Source: Candolleomyces eurysporus (Eukaryota > Basidiomycota > Agaricomycetes > Agaricales > Psathyrellaceae). Taken from it: a stretch of DNA of 64,000 bases. The position numbers and the translations under genes are program-made. Of the stretch, positions 1-11,027 are shown piece after piece. The notes under the pieces are model-generated. The model did not search any database. It worked only from the letters and a program-made list of their open reading frames with translations, and was not told the origin of the DNA. Numbering within the stretch: position 1 is the stretch's first letter; each line of letters opens with the position of its first letter. Location: NCBI GenBank assembly GCA_027579435.1, contig JANBPK010000943.1:22862-86861 (forward strand), given 5' to 3'.

Positions 1-801
1 TTCCGCACATCCTCAGCCGACTCAAACATAGGATGATGCAGGATGACCAGGGAGTGTTGCAGTCCCTTAAATCGACGGGGAATCACAATTCAGCCCGATA
101 TCTATGACACAATTAGCTTACTTCTCAATATGTCGTATATTGGCTATACCTTTTTGTCAGGCCGTGGGTGTGCTGGAAGCTTTTGGAGAGCTGGGATGTT
201 GACGAGGGCAATTTTGACAGCGTTCGGCGCAGACTAAAAAATGCGCTTGCAAGATGGCTTCGAATGCAAGAGGTAAGCCCGAATTTTCGAATTGTTGCTT
301 TATTTTAACTTACTAGGCCCTTCTTCTCGCTCTATACCGTGGGTGTGAGAGGGCTGAGATGCTGCGGCGGTCAATAGTAACTGTACACCGGGTAAGCAGC
401 CCGGTGGTAGAGCGAACGGGATGTGGCCTCCGTTTCCCGGTTCTTTTCTTTTCACCTTGCACACAAAGACTGATGATACCCACAGGTGGACGGTAATGGT
501 TTGTCTGGTTGAGTCAAAACGCTGATTCACTGATCTTCCTATGTCCTTGTTCAAATAGGCTTGTGTCCGAACTCCATGACGCTCTCATCCCTTTTCCGGG
601 AGATGGAAATGGTGACGGCGCCCATGAAGATCTCGGTGCAAAATTGCTGCTGCAAGTCGGGACGGTTTGGGGAAGAAGTATCTAACGGCGTATGTCCTGA
701 GGTCAATGCTCGAGTTTGCTCGATTGAATCTGGGCAGAGAAATGATGCTGGTCACGCTGCCAGAAGAGGCTGATTGGACTGTGGACTACTATCATCAAGG
801 T
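1..801 (+). CDS. Left-truncated multi-exon gene, product not recognised
   Basis: Several short plus-strand stretches look like spliced coding exons, although no long open frame exists. One runs from the window edge to about 107 (reads PHILSRLKHRMMQDDQG). Another ends at 272 before a GTAAGC donor (DSVRRRLKNALARWL). A third starts after TACTAG at 317 (ALLLALYRGCERAEML) and ends near 391 before GTAAGC. A fourth lies at about 560-800 and contains LGREMMLVTLPEEADWTVDYY. That last exon changes frame once near 665, so either an intron is missed or it is broken. I do not recognise the family. The gene begins outside the window, and its stop codon was not identified. Confidence 0.33.
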
Positions 802-1181
802 AACTGGGAATCGGTATCTCGGCTTGTGCCATTCACTGGCGTCCGGCTCTTTCGGTTTCTTTTGATAGGGCCAACGCCATTCACTATGCAGACACACAGA
901 ATCGACCGACTCCGAAAATATGGGCCCATTTTCGATAATACAACAATAACCCCAACGTGAACATTTCCTTCTAAATGGCAAAGTTTACGTACAAATCGGC
1001 GTTGAGGAAAATGTCGCGAAGATGACCAGCCATTCTCCATACCAAGGCATACCTTCCAAAATCACTCAGGCCTTCCAGTGATAACCGAAATGACAGACTT
1101 CGACCTCTGATTCTTCTCCCCAACGTGCAAGTCCTGGTTTTAGTGATTTGCATTAGTAACTCCTCAGGACTCGAAGGAATG
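802..1181. other. Intergenic, nothing supported
   Basis: This lies between the plus-strand exons on the left and the tail of the minus-strand 7TM-like gene. Only short open stretches on both strands occur, with no recognisable protein. It probably holds the two 3' ends. Confidence 0.4.
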
Positions 1182-2722
1182 TCACCGCGAGAGTGTACTC
1201 ACAGCGCCAAGTAGACCTCTTTCTCTATCTCCTCCCCGTGAGCCATAATTGTAATCAGAATCGATAGAGGCCAATTCAGAGCCATCCGTCCTCGTCCGAG
1301 TCGCACCTGCCTGCAGAGACAAGCCTGGAGCACTGAATATAGTATCCAGCACGGGCGTTGTGTTGGTTCGATCTGTGGTCATAACCTTGATGTCTTGGGA
1401 AGCCCTTCCGACGGATTCTTGGTACAAAATGCAGGACGCGGCTAGGCCCTAATAACTCGACATGATTAAGGAACCAGTGCTCGGAATACGGTTGGAGAGA
1501 CCTACGGCCATTTGCGGTAGGAAACAGCGGACAACTTGCTAATAAACAGTCGTCAATGCCAGCCAAAGAAAAGTATTAGGGGTGACTCACAATGCGAAGC
1601 TGGAGGTCAATAAGTAGAAATATAGTGTAGATAACCGCGCCGTCAACGCTACACAGGGAAAACTTGGGTCAAACCGTTGTCATTTTCAACAAATTTGGGA
1701 CGTACAACGCGCCAAGAAAGGTATAAGCTCGTGTTCTGAAAAGTGATCCATTCAGCCTCTTCAGTTCTCTCGACATCCAAAACGTTCTTCCGGCTGCCAA
1801 CAAGAACATACTCAGGTTAGCGTAAAGGGATATGAATGGCTGTTAACCCCACATACCTATCAATCCTCCAAGGACAGCCATGAAACAAAATCTGAGAGAT
1901 CTGTATATTTTGGTGTACAAGAGATCCAGAGATCCACTCCCTCGCCAATAAATGATGATGAAACCGTACGCTGTGTCCATGTCAGGGTCGTATCAGNAAA
2001 AAAAATAAGAGTGATTGTGCGGCCGACGTACTGGCTATGAAACAGACAGCGAACCAAGCCACAACAGCGACGTATCTCATCCTATTCCACAGTCGAAGGA
2101 ACCTCCAGACCTAGGCGGCCTACCATTAGCATGGACCACCGTTTTCGAATAGCGGGACTCACCACCAAAGATTGGATGACGGCTCTTCAAGCGAAACAGG
2201 AACCAACGCCGTTAAGTCCAACCGCAAAGAAGCAGCAGAGATCGGATGGAAAAGGACTCGACGCACGAGGTGATCATGCCGAGCGACAGGCGAATCCTCA
2301 GCAAATTCTCGGGGTATCCCAGAGTTTTGTCATCCTTGTCGGTAGCGCCTACGACCACGACGACCACGTCGAACACAGATGCGGCGCTCGCCACCGTATA
2401 CATGAACACATTGAGCGTGAAAAGAGTCCAGACGTGGACTGGTTTCAGTATAGCCGTGAAAGCCGCAGACCCGATGAACATTAAAGTGTAGAACCCTGGA
2501 TTAAGGTTCAATTTCGACGAAACATATGGGCATTATTATGAACGAACAGATCGACAGAGAGTGTGAGGGGTCAACAAACCGTGCAATATACACTGGACCT
2601 TCGAAATTCAAACATCATGGTGAGATCGTATCTGTGAAGTCAAAGCAGAGGTACCCACCATAGCCGAAGCCAGAATCATTCTTTCCTTGAATTCGTGCGT
2701 AGCCATGACAGATCCCATTCGC
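1182..2722 (-). CDS. Orphan multi-pass (7TM-type) membrane protein, many short exons
   Basis: Reading the minus strand exon by exon gives a series of hydrophobic helices that fit an Agaricomycete orphan 7TM family. Exons include one near 2722-2655 (GSVMATHEFKERMILASAMVG) and one near 2493-2210 (FIGSAAFTAILKPVHVWTLF, then SVFDVVVVVVG). Next come the segments MRYVAVVAWFAVCFIA (near 2075), YGFIIIYWRGSGSLD (near 1970) and AGRTFWMSRELKRLNGS (near 1800), the last matching the conserved GRIWW-type loop of this family. They are followed by DGAVIYTIFLLIDL (near 1640) and GLAASCILYQESVGR (near 1440), then a hydrophilic, Ser/Thr/Asp-rich cytoplasmic tail ending at 1182. Junctions use GTACGT, GTATGT, GTAGGT donors and YAG acceptors. 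The single n at 1997 falls inside an intron. The N-terminus is not fixed; exons may continue upstream to 3.3 kb. The ligand is unknown. Confidence 0.6.
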
Positions 2723-3720
2723 CCTGGTGCAGTTCCTCAAACGAGCGTCTAAACGCCACAAAGTCGAATCGAATCGATATACAGGCACGGGCACAGGGAC
2801 CTCAATCGCGAGTGGTACGCAGATCAGCGAGGAGAACTTGGGGGCCAAGGGGCCAAGACAAACAGGTGAAAATCGAAGTAACTCACCGTATATATGTCGT
2901 TGCCCAGACGCATGCATGCTGCATGTTTCTGGATCAAGATCGCATGTAATTGTCCCCCTATATCAGGGTCCAAAGGAAGGAAGGGGAGGCGAGAGTGACC
3001 AACGAGAAGAGTCACAGACACGAAGCAACGACTTTCATTTTGAGATTGATAAAACAGGGATAAAAACTCAGCGAAGCACAGGGCGTATACCTGCAGGCCA
3101 GCATGAACTGATGGGTGCTTCGGTTTACAAGTACGGACCCTGGCATCTCCCCTGATTTGAGTACGGCATCCCAATTCAATGATCCCATTCCGATGAATAC
3201 AACCAGACCAGAAAGGAGACGGACACAACACCAGATGCTCAATATCAAACGGCAAGGCACCGATGGCATCATAATCGGAGAAATCGTGCCGGTCAATTTA
3301 AAACGCCATGAAAAAACAACCTCCTACCTTACCTGAATTGCCTATTCAGCAAGCAAGCGGCGCGAGTTGCGGGAACTATGTTGCAGTTTCAAAATTCCCC
3401 GGCCACGCACGGCAGGGTTCAGAAATGGCCGTCGTTCGACTCCGTCTTTGTCGCCAGCGGTTAACTCCGTCAAAACAGACATAACTAGAATCATGGTCGT
3501 AGCCTCGGGATCATGGTTTCCGCCCAAGTGTCTCCAGGGCACCGGAAAGTTCCCGTCCTCCATCGAAGTGCTCCTCCTTAGCACTGGAGAGGGACTTCCG
3601 GCAACGCCGATCAAGGTAAAGACAGCAAGCCCGGATGATTGCGCCGTGGTCAGCTGTAGGAAAGAATTAAATCATCTGGACAAACCGAGTAGTGTCCTCC
3701 ATTGAGGACAGGTTGCCGTC
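2723..3720 (-). other. Possible 5' exons of the 7TM gene or a second membrane gene
   Basis: Minus-strand stretches with hydrophobic character occur at about 3260-3110 (LSIWCCVRLLSGLVVFIGMG) and 3650-3360 (SGLAVFTLIGVAGSPSP). They have usable splice signals around them, for example GTATAC after 3100 and GATCCAG near 2930. They could be upstream exons of the neighbouring 7TM gene or remnants of another one. No frame-consistent model could be completed, so nothing firmer is claimed. Confidence 0.25.
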
Positions 3721-6556
3721 TTCGTCAAGCACATGGCAAAGGGGAAACTCGCGGGACGCCGGCTTAACAACGCAGCAGCCACGTTGTGAATCTAGTTACC
3801 GAAGATCCTCCCAGAACTCAAAAACGTGCCAATTCAAAGGGTCGCAGTGAGTGAACGCAAGGCAGCTGCAGCCACATACGACAACCAAATCGCCAACCAC
3901 CTGAGACAAATGACGATAGCGGGAAGAAAGGAGGGTCTAGACTACCGTACAATTAGCTGCGTTCCGCTTTGTCGGTTTAACATCTACACATCAGGCTAGA
4001 GGGCATCGTGAGCGTCGCAATGAGCGTATGGAAAACGACGTACCAGACTATCACCAATCCCGGGGGCATCGGAAATTTCACCGCGAAGGTGAAAAAAAAT
4101 TAAAAAATTGGGTTGGAAAATTGGGCAGAACCCAAAAATTCCTCAACACACTCTCGAGCCTGGAGGCTCCCCCTCTTTCAGACGACGCGTTAACTCTGCC
4201 GCTTGCTCCAGCGGTAATCAACTACGACCACGAGGGATCACAGTCTTTCGCTCCACACCACGCCAAGGAAGTGAACCCGAGATGCACGACACCTTCGAGA
4301 ACCCTAGCCAAGGATCTATTGAGTGCCCGATGCTCGCTTCATCCCACAACAACACCAAAGATCATATCCCCGTAGTCTTGTACGGACCCGCCTCCGGCGA
4401 GCGCAAACGACCTTCTACTCACATCGAACCTTGCACTCGTCCTATCCGTACCAATCGTCTACCTTCCACAATCCAGCAAAGTCTGCCGACAAAGATCACA
4501 TGCGGCATAGCCGAAGCGTTGCTATAGCGTCCAACCGTGCCCTCGAGAACGAATCTCTGCTACCAATCCCGAAGCATCTGCAGCCGCACCAGAAGGAAAA
4601 GCAACCGGCGTATGAACCTTCGACCTCCACCGACGGACCGCCTAATCGCGAAAGATAGCGATGCAGTAGAGAAACAGGGGTCGTCATGTAAAGCGGAAAC
4701 GAGTGAAAGGAAGAAAAGCGTCGTGGTATGGAGGCAGGTATAGATTGCGGGAGTAATGGCTTCGATATGAGCGGAAATCCGGTCTTTGCAGCGTGAGGAA
4801 CATCGATAGGAAATATCCCAGCATCCAGTTCCGCAGCCCAAGATGTCGGGATCACAGGTTCAGCATCCAGGAAGAATGATATGAGCAGACGGAGCGAATA
4901 ACGCCTATAGAAGCCATCCTTTCAAACTGAAAGGGCTGGAAACGGGGGTTGCTTGAGGTGGGTCCTGCCTTGTAAAGAGCCGAGCCGTGGCAGTTCCACA
5001 ATTACTTCCACGCTGTAGAGACGACCAGCGCAGCACTATCCTGTGTGTCCCATCAAAGCCCAGCCGAAACCCACAGGAGTCGTGATTCCCAATTGCCGTT
5101 ACCAACGTAGCCGGCCAATCTATTGCGTACCGACGCTTTTGTAACACCGAAAACAAATGGCAGCAGCTATGCGAACAAAGCCGAACGTGCCAAATGCGGG
5201 CATTACCTGGCGAAGAGAAAGGCAAGAATCGCCAGGGTTTGGACAGTGTCCAGAGGAGAGAGTCATAAGACCCAGGTTCCGTTTATCCGTTCGGAGTGTA
5301 CGATGAAGTGGAACGGGGACGTGCTATAGTGATATCCTGCGTGAATGACAGGGAACAAAAGAGCACAAATGGGAACGAGCGATTATGACACTTGAAAGCG
5401 TCTGTGCGGTGCTCGTGTATGCACAATTGCGTCCGTGGACGTGGACGGTGCGTGACCTGCTCGTCGACTAGAAACCTCTCAAGCGCTCCACGACACCTCT
5501 CTAGTGCCCTGTCGTACTAGTTCTGAGACCCAGCTGTCGACTCTGCACGTTTCCGGTAGCGCCTTCCCTAATGAGAGCAACCATGTCCGTCCGCAGTAAG
5601 ACAACGCGAAGTTGTTTGTACGGGTTGTGCGGGTGAAAGACAGAGGCTCTAATCAGGGGTCCCGAGGCGACACATGTGAGAGCCTGTACGGAGCTGAAAC
5701 ACATCTTCTAGTATTGATCAATCAGAGCACTTTCCGGAGAGGCAAAAATGAAAGGTTCCAGCAAAGTCCTCGCAGGCAAATTTTCCTTTGTCCACAGGGC
5801 AATCTGGCATCGTGCCTAGAGTTCAGCCATGCCACAGAATATCGCTTGAGCTCTCCACCATCCGAGCTAAAGCAGCGTCCGACATTCCCGTGTAAAGTGA
5901 GGATATCCCGGCACCTCTAGTAACTTAGGGTTAGATGACACCCGGAGGTGAATCATGTTGGCTGGAGTTGGCGGGCAAAGGGGGCTCCTGAGAGAAGCTG
6001 AAGAGCAGGGCGTCCCGGAGCGTAGAAGGCGGATAGACGCAGCGAAGGCAGTGTGCAGCGGGGAGGAGGGGTTAGTGGAGGTATGAAAGAAAGAAAGAAT
6101 CCAGCGAGGCGTGGCCAAAGAGCGCGTCGCAGAGCCAAACAACGCGACAACAACGCCATCCTCGGAGCAAATACAGCCAAACAAATGCTACCATGTTTCA
6201 CCCGTGTAGTCCAAATGAGAGACCAGACAAAAGCCACGCCCATGACCGTTTCGTCTTGAGCTTAGAATTTTGCTCGTGCCCAACAGCTATTCAGGGGTCT
6301 GGTGCTTCTGCTCGGTCCCCTTGCCTAGAAACATGCTATGTCCACCTTCGGCAAAGGACGAAGGAATGGACCAGCGACCTAAACTTGTCGTGATCGTCGC
6401 GCCTCAGCTTCAAAATATCAATAAATCATCGCAGTGAGTCGCTATTTAATATTTCATTTCGAAGTTACATAAAGCAATCCTTGATTCCATTCTGTGTACC
6501 GACGCAGTATTCGATTCGCAAACATCATTCTTCATATGTGCCGGGTATATCCGACT
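3721..6556. other. 2.8 kb without a supported gene
   Basis: Open stretches up to about 140 codons occur on both strands, but their codon use and composition look random. Some minus-strand stretches at 4.5-5.2 kb and 5.9-6.25 kb are Leu/Phe-rich, yet they do not assemble into a frame-consistent spliced protein. The right end (about 6380-6556) is AT-rich and likely holds the 3' UTR of the CHAT gene. Confidence 0.4.
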
Positions 6557-9172
6557 TCAAACGCCTAGATGAATAAACGGTGCCCATCTCATGAACTGTT
6601 CTTCCCCTACGCTTTGCCGAAGCAATCGCGTCGCATGGTGAAGAGCCAGCCCAGCACCGGTTCGGTTAACCACCCCGTCGTCGAACAGGCGTCTATACAC
6701 TTCCTTTGCAACCACAGGGGCATCTTGATCGCGCACCGACCAGGTCGTCGCAATAACACTTCGGTATCCCGCAACCAGCATACCCGCTGCAAGGTGAACG
6801 CCCTCCTCTGACACGTCGAAGTCTCCAGCAGCCGTTTGGCATGCAGATAAGAATGCGAGCTCGCCTTCCGCGGACGCGTTGGCGGATATGTCGGCAAGAG
6901 AAAGTGTCTCGCCGTTGTCGAGCAGAAAGGCGCTTTCGCTGGTATTGAGTGGATATTGTCGCGCGTGACATGCGAGGTGAATCCATGTGCTTGACCCCAT
7001 AGCCCCGATAACCTTCTCCCTTGTTGCCTCCTCTCCGTTCAGCCATTGCACGGGAACGGCTTTGCCGACTACGTCGACAAGTGCCTTGACCTCTTCAACC
7101 GTCTTGGTGATGGGTGTTTTACCACCCTTATTTGGCTGGCTCACAGCCAAGATGCCTTTGAATGGCTCTGGCTTACCGCTAGAGAGTGCGACGTTGGCGT
7201 TTGCGAGAATGGATAATGTGGGCACGTATGACGAGGCGACGTATTCGTATGTCTTCGTCCCTTTCTCTCGAGTGTCATATAGACCAGCGGCGTGCAAAGG
7301 GAAGAAAGAAGTAGGACCAGTTGGGCACCAAGTCAAGCGANGGGGGGTCGAGATCGGCACTCTCAATAGGCTACAGCGGCCAAATCATGGTAACATCTAG
7401 TGAGTCTATCGTTTGCCGTTATCAGAAAGTTCATCACTTACCTCGAGCCCCATTTCATCGAATATTGGCTTCACGACAACTTTCCAGAGGACAGACAAGA
7501 CTTTGTGGATGTCTGATAAGCGAGGTACTGTGGTTGACCCGCGATCGTCGGAAACTTCAGTTTCATCCCCCCGGGAACGGAAGTGATCCGACTGCAGACC
7601 TCCGCGAAACTTGGATTGCAGCGTGGCAGCCAATTCCTCCGTGACGGCTTCTAACCTAATGCACTTGTTCCGGTCCACATCGAAAAGGATGAGAGCATTG
7701 CACTGAGAACCCCAGAGGCTTATCATCACCACTGGGTTTGTTTGAGCCGCTCGGGCAATATGGCTGAACGAGTATGGGTGAAAGAGATCCTTGTAGACGG
7801 GGTTCCTCTGCACTTCCATTCGAATCTTCAGCCATTCCTGTACAAGGAAATATGCTAGCTGCTCTGGGTGTGGAATAGTCTTGCCATCATCGGCAACGAC
7901 GTCGACATAGATGCACAAACCCAGGAATGCGAGCACAATGTTCTCCATTCTCCTCTCTGATTCCACCTGCACGCCCTTTACACGCATGGCCTCCATCGGG
8001 GCGGGGGCCCGGAGATTGAGCTGGCCCCAAACGAGCATGAGGCATTGCTCAAGCCACTCCACACCTTGTTTGAAGAATCCTTTCTCCATAGCCAAAGCTG
8101 CTGCGCGACGGCCCACCACCGAGCTCAGCGGAACTTCGACAAGTCTTTGCATCAAGACCGCCATTACTTGAACAATGAACGGTATGACACCATCCTTGAT
8201 GAACATTAGGGCACTGAGTTGACTGAAGGGATGCATTTTGGAAATAGGTTCAATGAGCGCGTCGAGCGGGAGGATTTCCCTCATCGACCTGGAAGAGATC
8301 GGTTGTTTAGAAGGCCCGGCGATCGACAGGTTCAAGGACCCCACCTTAGGGTGTTGCGATACATGTCCCTCCCTTGCTCACGATACGACGAATTTTGTGT
8401 TACTCCGAATGCTGTAGAGAGCGTACTCGCCATGATAACGGCTGAGACGAACCCAGTGAGCTTATCCGCCCCAGGGTCGGTTGGGACAGACTCCTCCAAT
8501 TTCAACTGTTCGAGGAGCTCAAGAACTTGATGGTCAGGCCATCGACTGGACAGGACGGTGCTCCACAGTGTAGCCGTATGACCTATCTGGGCGCAGTACT
8601 TGATTTTGGTGTCGAGGGAGGGAGGGGAAGTGTTAACGGCTTGACGAAGGAGGAAGAGGGCGCGAGACAGGGTGAGGTGCAGCCGTAATAAGGTCTCTTT
8701 CGATCCTGATGAGACTTGAATCTCGACTCGGCGACAGAGCGTGAGGGTGAGGTGGAAAAGTAGGTGATGTCGTTCAGAATCATCTTCAGCACTGGCGTCG
8801 ATCAAGGACTGGAGAAGAGAAACGGCCTCGTCAGAGTGTTGTATATTTCCGGTCTTCTCGAATTCATCCGTCAATTCGCTCGCTCGTGCGGTGCCACCGA
8901 CAATGTTGAGCGGTCTTTCTTCTGTCGAGTTGTCGTTTATCTCCACTTCGTCTGCGGCGGAGGTTGGTGTAACGGTGGCGGTGGCGGGATTTAGCGCGGT
9001 CGAAAGACTGGTGGAAGCGGAAGCGTGGCATGTTCAGAAGCGCTCACGACGATCAATAGGTCCAAAACACATACCAGCCCTTCTCCGTGCCACCATACAC
9101 TCGCATTGTAAATACTGCGGTGTTCTCGATAAGTTTGGCAAAGCCAAGGGTTCCAATGTTGATAGTAGCCAT
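6557..9172 (-). CDS. CHAT-domain cysteine protease with helical N-terminal region
   Basis: The spliced model has four exons: 9172-9075, 9007-8345, 8288-7442 and 7370-6557 (about 806 residues). It starts MATINIGTLGFAKL and has donors GTATGT, GTGGGG and GTAAGT. The C-terminal 270 residues form a CHAT domain (clan CD, caspase-like fold): substrate-side motif WCPTGPTSFFPLHAAG, catalytic His in HLACHA, catalytic Cys in LSACQTAAGD, then the closing helix with EEGVHLAAGMLVAGYRSVI and ATTWSV. The upstream 500 residues are helical and degenerate TPR-like, as is usual for basidiomycete CHAT proteins. The n at 7341 breaks the frame at the start of exon 4; deleting it gives a continuous frame (DPPRLTWCPTG). 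In bacteria, CHAT proteases act in immune and cell-death pathways; a role here is inference. The gene faces the caspase-type gene across roughly 75 bp. Confidence 0.85.
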
Positions 9173-9246
9173 GGTGCAGCTCGGTGAAGCTTTGCGGGCC
9201 CTCCATCTCTTGTACTGGGCGATCTGGCGCTAAAGATCTCGTAACT
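9173..9246. promoter_or_regulatory. Short divergent intergenic interval
   Basis: Only about 75 bp separate the CHAT start codon from the first recognisable caspase-family codons. If both are transcribed from here, they share a compact bidirectional promoter. Alternatively, this is a rearrangement breakpoint, since the 5' half of the caspase-type gene is absent. No TATA box is obvious. Confidence 0.3.
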
Positions 9247-10917
9247 CCAGGCCCCATTCGTACTCGCAAGCATCGGGGTGACGAAACTCTCACTTCCAGA
9301 GGTGTCAAACTTCCTCCAGACTATAAAATCCCTCAACATGTGCTGCAGTCAGAGTTCGAGGAACGGGGTAGTTCCATGACCCCTGGTTATGAAAACACAG
9401 GCTTGAGGTCTCATGTCTTGCTGGCTGCCTGTAAGCACGACCAATTAGCCCACGAGCGAAATGGTCGCGGCGCCTTCACCTCAGCTCTTTTGAACTTGCT
9501 GGAAGAAGACGGTATCGACAAACTCACATATGGGGACGTCGTAGCACGTTTACCTGATCTTCCCGAGTACGTTTGCTGGGTGCCCTCCTCCAACACGTTT
9601 CGGATCGTTGAAATGATTTTTCTCCAGACAAAACCCGCAATGCGAAGGGGTGAATCGAAACCGCATCCTTTTTAATGCCAAAGTTTCCACTCCCTCTCGT
9701 ACCCCTGTATCGTATTCAAAGCAATCAAGGCGGATACCAGTTGGAAGCAGGCGAAGCCCACGCCATTACCGAAGGAGTGGAGTTCGCTATCTATCTCGAT
9801 AAAACCCTCTCCGACTCTCCCATCGCTTCCGTCACTGTTGTCAAAACGATGACTTTCACCAGCAAATGTTCTCTGGTCGACAACAGTACTCCCTCCCCTC
9901 TCCCTGAATCTGCATTCGCACTCCAGACACACGTCGGGAACGGACAAGATATCCGGCTTTTTGTCCCCCTCGACGCGGCATTCATCGACCTTTTCCTGCT
10001 TCTAGGCAAGGAGATGCAGCGTACCAATCCCAATAACCGGTCTTTCCGCCTCGTTGATAGCATTGCCGACAAGCCAGATCTTGCCATCACCGTTACACCC
10101 GACGGTCTAGTCCGGTTCCATGTCATGGAAGAGATACGCAAGCAATACGGCTTGGAGCGTCTACCGTTCGATGACATCCGGGTTGAGGATACAGAGTATC
10201 TGTTCTCCATTTTGTGCAGTGCTGCCGACTTCTATTGGAATTTGCACCACTCAAACAAGACGAAACCGGATACTTTAGCTCAGAATATCACTGTCGAGTG
10301 TTTCGAAGTCGTGCCATCTGGAGGGTTTACCGAGGACCTGGAGGATATTCTATTCGCCAAACCGGGAAGCGACAACTTGAATGTCGACGGAACGATTATT
10401 ATCGACGTCGACGAGGATGCCAAGTACGGATACAAGATCACGAACGCATCCGGGACCCCCTTGTATGCCGCTTTATTCTATCTTGATGTTAGTGACATGA
10501 GTATCGGTAAGTTCATCTATTTATCATTCGTGGGTCCAAGCGAGCAACTAATTCGATTTGTTTTCGATCAAAGTAAATTACTACTCTCCAGGGATAGCTG
10601 CTCGCGGGAATGTTGATTTCTCCATCCCAGCGAAGAAATCCTTGACCATCGGGTTTGGCGATAGCGGCACACCTCCTTACAAGTACTTCCTCAGAGAAAA
10701 TCAGACGGTCGAGGTCGGATTTTTAAAACTCTGCCTTTCGACAGAATGGATCGACTATAACAGCGTTACTCAGGGTTCTCCGTTTCAAACGGATAGTACC
10801 TTGCGTGGCATCAGGCAAGCCACAACCTCACGAAAGAAGAGGTCGCTGTGGGATACTATCATCATCCCTGTGGTTCAGAAGCNGGGGGGCAAAGTCGTTC
10901 GGTTATGGAGACAGTGA
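9247..10917 (+). pseudogene. 5'-truncated caspase-family (peptidase C14-like) gene, catalytic half missing
   Basis: Exons are 9247-9566, 9628-10506 and 10574-10917, with donors GTACGT and GTAAGT. The sequence opens directly after an acceptor-like CTCCAG with TRKHRGDETLTSRGV, the segment that follows the catalytic DCCHSG in Agaricomycete caspase-like proteins. It continues with SHVLLAACKHDQLAHE, GRGAFTSALLNLLEEDGIDK, then the C-terminal accessory region (EAGEAHAITEGVEFAIY, GKEMQRTNPNNRSFRLVD, VEDTEYLFSILCSAADFYW). The p20 part with the His/Cys dyad is not present upstream, where the CHAT gene lies instead. A further frame change sits at a C4 run (9702-9705): one C fewer gives SRTLYRIQSNQGG in one frame. 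The n at 10883 makes the last dozen residues uncertain. Either a decayed gene or a catalytically dead product; the former seems likelier. Confidence 0.75.
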
Positions 10918-11027
10918 ATAATTGGTAGGAGTTAGTCGAGGTAGAATCTGCTACAGTATGTACATGGATATATGGCTGGCCGAACGTGACTGGTTCCCAT
11001 CTCATTTCTCATGTACTCGACAAAACT

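Noticed and set aside
3721..6556. Several 80-140 codon frames on both strands
   Set aside because: No known motif, no consistent splice model, and random-looking composition.
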